Shown here one piece after another: positions 57,848 through 64,000 of a DNA stretch of 64,000 bases. A program made the position numbers and the translations under genes. The stretch is from Heterotrichella gracilis. Taxonomy: Eukaryota > Sar > Xanthophyceae > Tribonematales > Xanthonemataceae. The notes under the pieces are model-generated. The model saw nothing but the letters and a program-made list of their open reading frames with translations, searched no databases and was not told the origin of the DNA. The stretch lies in the NCBI GenBank assembly GCA_032358255.1, contig JAULBX010002778.1, positions 62,001 through 126,000 on the forward strand, written 5' to 3'. Positions within the stretch are counted from its first letter, which is position 1, and every line of letters begins with the position of its first letter.

Positions 57848-60416
57848 GGCTCCAGATGGGGGCGTGGTGTGTGGTGTGCACAGCTGTAGGCGGGGCGCAC
57901 TCTTTGGTGCACTGCCCTCCCGTGCAGGCTGCTGCTTCTGGCCTGTGGCCCAGTCAGCAGGGTGCCGTATGAGGTCACCCCTTCCTCACAGGGGGAGAGT
58001 TAACGGTGGGCACCAGGTGTAGCGGTGGGCACCAGGCCATATGCATGCATACAGACCACCCACGGCTCAGGCGGGGCTGCCGCTGCAAAGCCTGCAGGTG
58101 GGTATCGCTCTGCCGATAGGATACGCTCTACCGATGCGAGGCAGTGGCTGCCAGGCTGGATCTGTGAAGAAGTGGATGGTGCCTTTTCTCCTGGGGGGGG
58201 TTTAAAAGCGACCGATCTGTGGCTGATTCCAGTCCGGATAGCGCCTGATCAGGGCCGCGGAACGAGGGCAGCCCAGGCACAATAGGAACAAGCTGAGCAC
58301 GAGTGCGGCTTTGGCAGTTGTACTGTCCGTGGGGAGCTCTTGTCCTCGACTCCTAAATTCATGCATGCAAGGGGTGTGCAGTGAATGCAAACAAAAATGA
58401 AATGCATGCATGCGGCTCAAGCCATTTGATAGTTACATACCCTGTGAGACCTGTAAACCAATTGCTACGTTGCATGCATGCCCCATAGAGCTGCCAAGCA
58501 CATTATCGGCCTTCGAGCGCTGCGTGACTGTTGAGCACACCAGTCGGTGAAAGGCGGGTGAGCATGTGCCCATATGCATGCAGCCCCCGTTTCCATACTG
58601 GTACCCTATCTATGCCTGTTCTTCAAAGAAGGTGCGTGGAGGACGACAGCTACACCGTGTAGAACTGGCGTGCATCCCACAGCTACACTATCCAACCCAC
58701 TGGTCGCGAGTGTTGCTTGGACGGCAGTCCATGCAACTCCTCCAACCCTGCTACTAGCGTTACACATGTGCACATAGCCCCAACTATAGTAGAGTAGGCC
58801 AGGGGGCAGGCGCAGAATATCATATTGGTGTGGATATGTGGTGCTACCATAATATGACCCACCCAGGGCCTAGGCCTACTACCTCCCCTCAGGGTCTACT
58901 ACCTCTGCTGCGCCCCCCCTGTAGGTGGTTGACTCGGCGCCACTATGGTAGGAGGCCCGGCACGGGAGAGTTTGGTGGCCACGGGGACCACCAACAGGGT
59001 GCGGTGGTAGACTCGTGCAGCAACCTTATCCAACTCACACGAGAGGTTACAAGGACTAGCTGCTGCAGTGGATCCATGTATATTTATAGCACACAGGCCA
59101 GACAGTCAAGCTTATTCTACCGGTTCCCCTCGCCAAGGTGCGGGGCTTGTCAATATTTTGTGAGCAACTTTTATATGTCGTGCAACCGTGTGTGTACTGC
59201 TCAGCTGTTACTGCCATAGCAGTCTCCCAAGGCGTAGTCGTGTGGAGTCGTGCCACACCCCATTGCAGCTCGAGCTTCACCTTCAGACGACAGCAGCACA
59301 GCGTTCCCCGGAGGTGAGTTACTCGTTTAGGAACACGGCCAACGTGGCGTGCTTGCTTGGTTGGCTGTCGAACTGCTCGCGGCGCTCGAGGCGCAGTCGA
59401 CCGCAAGCTGCGCGCTGTGGCGACCGCAACCCACCCACCCTACCCAGCCTTTGCAACTGGCATGCGCAACGCCCTCGTTCTTGCCGTATCGTTTGTATAG
59501 CACTGAACCGCGCCCTTGCACTATTCCCAGAAATGTCAGAACGTGCCACACTACGTCCTGTAGCACTGCAAGTCTCTCGTCTAGGTTCACGGTCCAGATC
59601 TGGCTTGCAGTTGCGTGTGCGACCACTACTGACACCTGCCGTGACACACAATGCCTGTTGACATTTATTTTCTTTCATTTGTCGGTGCAAGCTTTCGATA
59701 GGGTGCCTTCGATAGGGTGCGCGCGTTCGTTGCATAACCGCCCCTTGCGGGTGGTCAGGTTGGCTCTGACCCTGCTGTTGTAGTAGCAAGTACATCCTGA
59801 GGTTCTAGAGGTTCACCTTAGTCCTATCAGGCCAACACTTGCACGCGCATTGCTACGTGTCTTGTCACAGCAATGACACAGGAACCATTCGTCACAAGCG
59901 CAGACTTGTTTAGTCCGTTGGATTGTAGACGTCGCTTGCGCCTTCCTCATTCAGTCGTTGTTTATCTTGTGCCCGGTACAACGCTTGCAAGTGCCCAGTG
60001 AGAATTCCGTCGTTTTTCACTCTCGACGCTGTTAGAAGTCGAACGACCACCCTTTCCGAGTTGCACTGGTCTCCTTGCGGTCTCTTACCAACGCGTGCCT
60101 GTGCACTGCAGGGTCACTGCGACGACACCTACAGCAACTGGTAGCAGGACAGTAGAGACTTCTGCCACACAGGCGCAGCAATAAGTAAGTATTTTCAAAC
60201 CAGCAAATTCCATGGCAATGTATGTATGGCAAACGACACCTATTAAAAGCCCCCTATTCCTACACCCTGTACCAGCCCACCCCTTTAAATTGACTGTACC
60301 GTGGGTACTGCTGCAGCATGCTGCAGTTGTTTTGTCCTCAATGCACTCCTGCCAAGCACTTCTGCCAATTCCCATCTCTAATTCCTCCTGAATTTACGTG
60401 CAGGAGCCCTGTCCCC
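57848..60416. other. Divergent intergenic region, Nup43 / ABCC genes
   Basis: Promoters of two divergent genes. The ABCC side probably includes a 5' untranslated exon: a gtaagt donor at 60185 and a gtgcag acceptor ending at 60403 would remove a leader intron just before the start codon. Overlapping ORFs around 59190-59800 on both strands show no family resemblance. A small minus ORF (58420-58202) with a hydrophobic stretch is not supported by context. Confidence 0.4.
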
Positions 60417-63400
60417 ATGGGTGTCTCTCACAAGCCGCTCCCCTACAAGGACCCAGCCAAGTGGAACATCTTCAACCTCATCTCCTACTCCTGGGCCTTC
60501 ACCACCATTCGCAACAACCGCCGCGCCGCCCATGACATCGACGCGCTCCCTCTGCCCGCCGCCCTTGAGGCCGAGGTTGCCTACGAGGAGTTCAACCAGG
60601 CGTGGGAGAAGGAGCTCGAGAAGCCAGAGCCATCCCTTATGCGCTGCCTGCGCACTGTGTATGGCAGGGACATCCTGATTGCAGGCCTGTTTAAGGCGAT
60701 CTGGGCCACCCTGGTGAGTTGAAATATGCAAGTCCATATTCCTATCATCACTTGCCGTGATGCATGCCACACAGTACGGGTCGTGGTACCATGTGCAAGC
60801 AAGAAGGCTCATTGTCAACAGCAAGGTGTTAACAATTGCAATTGCACGTATGCTGATTTTGAAATTTTGATTGAATTTATGGTGCAAGCAAGGCTCATTC
60901 ATTGCTGATCAGCAAGGTTTCTGGTGTGTGGATTGTTTTTCTTTTAAAAACCCCGCCAAAAATATATGCATTTAACAGGCATATGCACACGTAGAAAAAA
61001 AATTTCAATCTGCTTTTTGCTTCACTCCAGCTCCTATTATGGCAGCGTGATTAATAAAAGCTATAATAAGCATATGTGCAGCTAGCCAACCACAAGTGGC
61101 CTGCAGCACCATGGCCATGCATTCAATTTGCTTGATATCATGTGCCTCATGTACCTTGTGCCGACTGCAGGTGATCTTCGGCGCCTACTTCTTTGTGCTG
61201 TACATCCTGGAGCATGTGGATGGAAACAACGCGGCGTGGGAGGCTGACTTCAAGGGATGGGCGCTGGTGGTGGGCTTCTTCGTTGATGCGTGGCTGCTAG
61301 GTACGCACAGCCACTCTAAAACCTGAACTTGTGCTAGGATGGCCATCTTCAGCTGCCGCCACTAGTTGCACTGTTGAATGATAGCAGCGCCCTGTGCTTA
61401 GTTCAACTAGTTGCATGCAGTTGGTGGTGCACCAGGTGACCCTGCCTGCACAGCCCCCCTTGGCAGCCAGTTGCAGCACTGACCTGCGTCCCCCTCTCCT
61501 CCCAGGTCTTGCCCTGCAGCGCGTGGGCTGGACTTGCCTCAACGTGGGCATCAAGGTGCGCTCCGCCCTGGTGGCCTCCATCTGCAAGAAGTCCTTCAAC
61601 ATGGCCAGGATCACCAAGGAGAGCCAGGCAGACGCTGTGTCCTTTGTCGCCTCCGATATTCACAAGATATTCGATGGCGTGCTGGACATCCACGACGTGT
61701 GGACCTCGCCTTTCATGGCAGCAGCCATTATGGGACTCATCGCCACACGCGTCGGCATCTGGGTACGCAACTGCCGAGCCTCAACATTGCAAAGAATTCT
61801 GCTATGACTGATTATCGTCTTTATTTCAGTGCTCTGCTATATTTGTCATTGAACTAGACAACTATCTATGTTTATTATTGTTGTATGTTTTTTTCCACAT
61901 GTACCTGTGCATGTTGCTGAGCAGCCCTGTTGCTGGCCTGTTGCTCACAGTGTGCTGTGCACAGCAAACTACATGGTCCATGCATGTACCGTTTTCAGTC
62001 TCATTCTCACCAATCTCCCTGTCCCCCCTGCAGGTGCTCCCTGGTGTCGCTGTGATCTGCATCATCCTTCCCCTGCAGTACTACTTCGGCTACCTCATCA
62101 TCACCAACAAGAAGAAGAACATCCCCAACATCACTGAGCGCAACATCATCGTCCGTGAGGTGCTGCCCGCCATGAAGCTGGTCAAGTTCTACGCATGGGA
62201 GCCATACTTTGAGAAGCTCATTGGCGAGGTAGGGATCAGGGGCGCTGCTTGCTAGAAACATTGCCCTGAAGCATCTAGCACTGCTGAGTTTGTATTCTGC
62301 AGAGTCTGTATTCAATGCCACCCATGCATGCCTGCTCCTACCCGACACCTACATCTGCGTGCATGCAATGTGCATAGATGCGTGCATGTGCCTGTGTGCC
62401 CCCAGGACCCCTCCCTGTTCCAGCCTGTGTGTACATTGTCCTTACACACTTGCTTGCCTACCTCCTGCAGGTGCGCACCCGGGAGATGAAGCACCTGATC
62501 AACAACTGCATCGTCAAGACCATCAATATCGCCATGGTGTTTGGCACCCCTCCCATGGTGGCGTCCGCTGTGTTCATCACCTACCAGTTCTTTGAGGCCA
62601 AGATCACCTCCCGCATCGCCTTCGTGCTCCTGTCGCTGTGCAACATCCTGCGCTTCCCGCTGGTGGTGCTGCCCAAGGCCATGCGCACCATGGCCGAGGC
62701 CATCAACGCCATCAAGCGCATGGACTCCTACTTCAAGGAGAGGCCAGCACAGGCGCAGAACCTGACCGGAGCACCAGGCATCCGCATCGTAAGTGCATGC
62801 GCAATGGATACATCTGTACAGCTCTGCACACTGATTGCTGTGCCCCATTCTAATGCTAACGCATTATCCCGGGATGGCCATTGTACTATGATTTATCCGA
62901 GCCGCTCATACACCCTAAACCCTAAGCCCATGCACAGCCATGCACAGTGATGGCTATTCATTGTCACCTGCACCCATCAGCTGACTTGTACCACTACTTG
63001 CTGACCCCCTCCTGCCCCCCTCCCCCCCCCCCCCACAGAGCAAGGCTGTGCTTGGCCACGAGACCAACCCCTCCTTCAAGCTCAAGGTCCCTGACTTCAG
63101 CTGCCAGCCGGGTGACCTGGTGTGCGTGGTGGGCCGCGTGGGTGCCGGCAAGTCCTCACTGGTGCAGGCAGTACTGGGAGACATGCAGCTGGTGAGTGCA
63201 CGCGCACATGCCTTGACTCAACCAACCTGTCTGGCACATGTACCTTGTCCCTGCTTTTGCATCCACAGGTCAGGATCATTAATTACTGATCTTGGCGTGT
63301 GATCAATAATGATCTTGATTATTATAGATAATTATGAATTCACCCAGTGGCCCGGCAGTAAGGCATTGCCTGTTTGACACAGCCTTAGCATCCAACAGCT

Positions 63401-64000
63401 CCCTCACACCGCATTACTGCATGCATGTTCCCACCCCACACCCCCACCACCTGCAGGAGTCTGGCGAGCTGCACTCTGGTGGTCGCATTGCCTATGTGCC
63501 CCAGAACCCCTGGACCCAGAACCTGACCATCAAGCAGAACATTTTGTTTGGCGCCGAGTACAATGAGGAGAAGTACCGCAAGGTCATCCACGACTGCGCC
63601 CTGGAGCTGGATCTGCAAATCTTGCCCAAGGGGGATGGCACCATGGCCGGCCTGCGCGGCATCAACCTGTCAGGGGGCCAGCGCCAGCGCGTCAACCTTG
63701 CGCGTGCCGCCTACGCCGAGTCCGACGTGGTGCTGCTGGACAACGCCCTGTCTGCTGTTGACCACCACACCGCGCACCACATCTTTGACCACTGCGTGAA
63801 GGGGGCGCTCAGCGACAAGGCCACCCTGCTCATTACCCACCAAGTGGAGGTGCGCCCTGCCTGGCAATGCACTCGAATCACTGTGCCCCGCTGCTAGCTA
63901 TACACATGCCCTGCTCTGCATGCTCCTTGCTGCATTCACATGGGATGTTGCTGTTGCCTGCACCCCATGTGCACACTCATGAGTGCCCTCCTTGTGCCAG
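60417..64000 (+). CDS. ABC transporter, subfamily C (MRP type), 5' part
   Basis: Multidrug-resistance-protein-type ABC exporter, probably vacuolar or plasma-membrane, exporting glutathione or other organic-anion conjugates. Exons: 60417-~60713, 61171-~61300, 61506-61762, 62034-62228, 62471-62788, 63039-63191, 63457-63849; the next would begin at or after 64000, where the window ends on a cag acceptor. The N-terminus (PYKDPAKWNIFNLISYSWAF) directly precedes TMD1, so there is no TMD0: the short ABCC form. TMD1 covers exons 1-5, with the conserved MKLVKFYAWEPYFEKLI. NBD1 has Walker A (GRVGAGKSS), Q-loop (VPQNPWTQN), signature (LSGGQRQRV), Walker B (VVLLDNALSAVD) and H-loop (LLITHQ). The residue after the Walker B Asp is Asn, not the Glu of active sites nor the Asp usual in ABCC NBD1. 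TMD2 and NBD2 lie outside the window. Confidence 0.96.

Noticed and set aside
58202-58420. Small minus ORF with a signal-like hydrophobic stretch (ALVLSLFLLCLGCP)
   Set aside because: Single short ORF in a large divergent intergenic region with no other support.
59188-59800. Overlapping ~157-codon ORFs on both strands upstream of the ABCC gene
   Set aside because: Mutually shadowing frames in GC-rich DNA; neither resembles a known protein.
1-64000. CRISPR arrays, operons, phage or plasmid modules
   Set aside because: No regularly spaced repeats; all supported genes are intron-bearing eukaryotic genes.

Overview
The window is nuclear DNA from a green alga (Chlorophyta). All genes are split by many short GT-AG introns (plus three GC-AG introns). 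Exons are GC-rich and intergenic stretches are visibly AT-richer. The gene set is algal/plant (plant-type PMS1, XBAT-type ankyrin-RING ligase, HVA22 proteins, an LRR cell-surface protein carrying the RKLLQ-type motif common in algal secreted proteins). Short TTTAGGG-type telomere-like motifs are scattered through non-coding DNA, which would suit a trebouxiophyte such as a Chlorella relative; the class is inference. No prokaryotic operons, CRISPR arrays, rRNA genes or complete transposons were seen.

Layout, left to right: VHS/GAT endocytic adaptor (-), Orai-like Ca2+ channel (-), secreted discoidin-LRR protein (+), ANKRD13-like protein with a C-terminal MYND finger (-), PMS1 mismatch-repair endonuclease (-), small possibly plastid-targeted protein of unknown function (-), amino acid/auxin permease-family transporter (-), ankyrin-RING E3 ligase (-), two tandem HVA22/REEP paralogues (+,+), DUF1308/C7orf25-like protein (+), unknown nine-exon charged protein (-), small tail-anchored protein (-), nucleoporin Nup43 (-), and the 5' half of an ABCC transporter (+), cut by the window edge at a splice acceptor.

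For eight genes I checked splice joins base by base and found the frame and intron phases consistent from exon to exon: the VHS/GAT gene, both HVA22 genes, the ankyrin-MYND gene, PMS1 (most joins), the small possibly plastid-targeted gene, the DUF1308 gene and the tail-anchored gene. Several genes belong to membrane traffic or the endomembrane system (VHS adaptor, ANKRD13-like, HVA22 pair, ABCC, tail-anchored protein), but they are separately transcribed and I infer no shared operon-like control.

The most interesting signals are: an Orai channel in which both pore-region glutamates known from animal Orai align with amides (Gln and Asn); an HVA22 tandem duplication in which each copy has a GC-AG intron at a different position, one copy also carrying triplicated splice-acceptor segments, of which one gives an open 42-codon insertion; an ankyrin-GPCR_chapero-MYND fusion with the MYND finger split by an intron; one-repeat-per-exon phase-2 LRR architecture; and several unexplained repeats (121-bp direct repeats 539 bp apart, a 35-bp near-perfect palindrome, a 55-bp tandem duplication).
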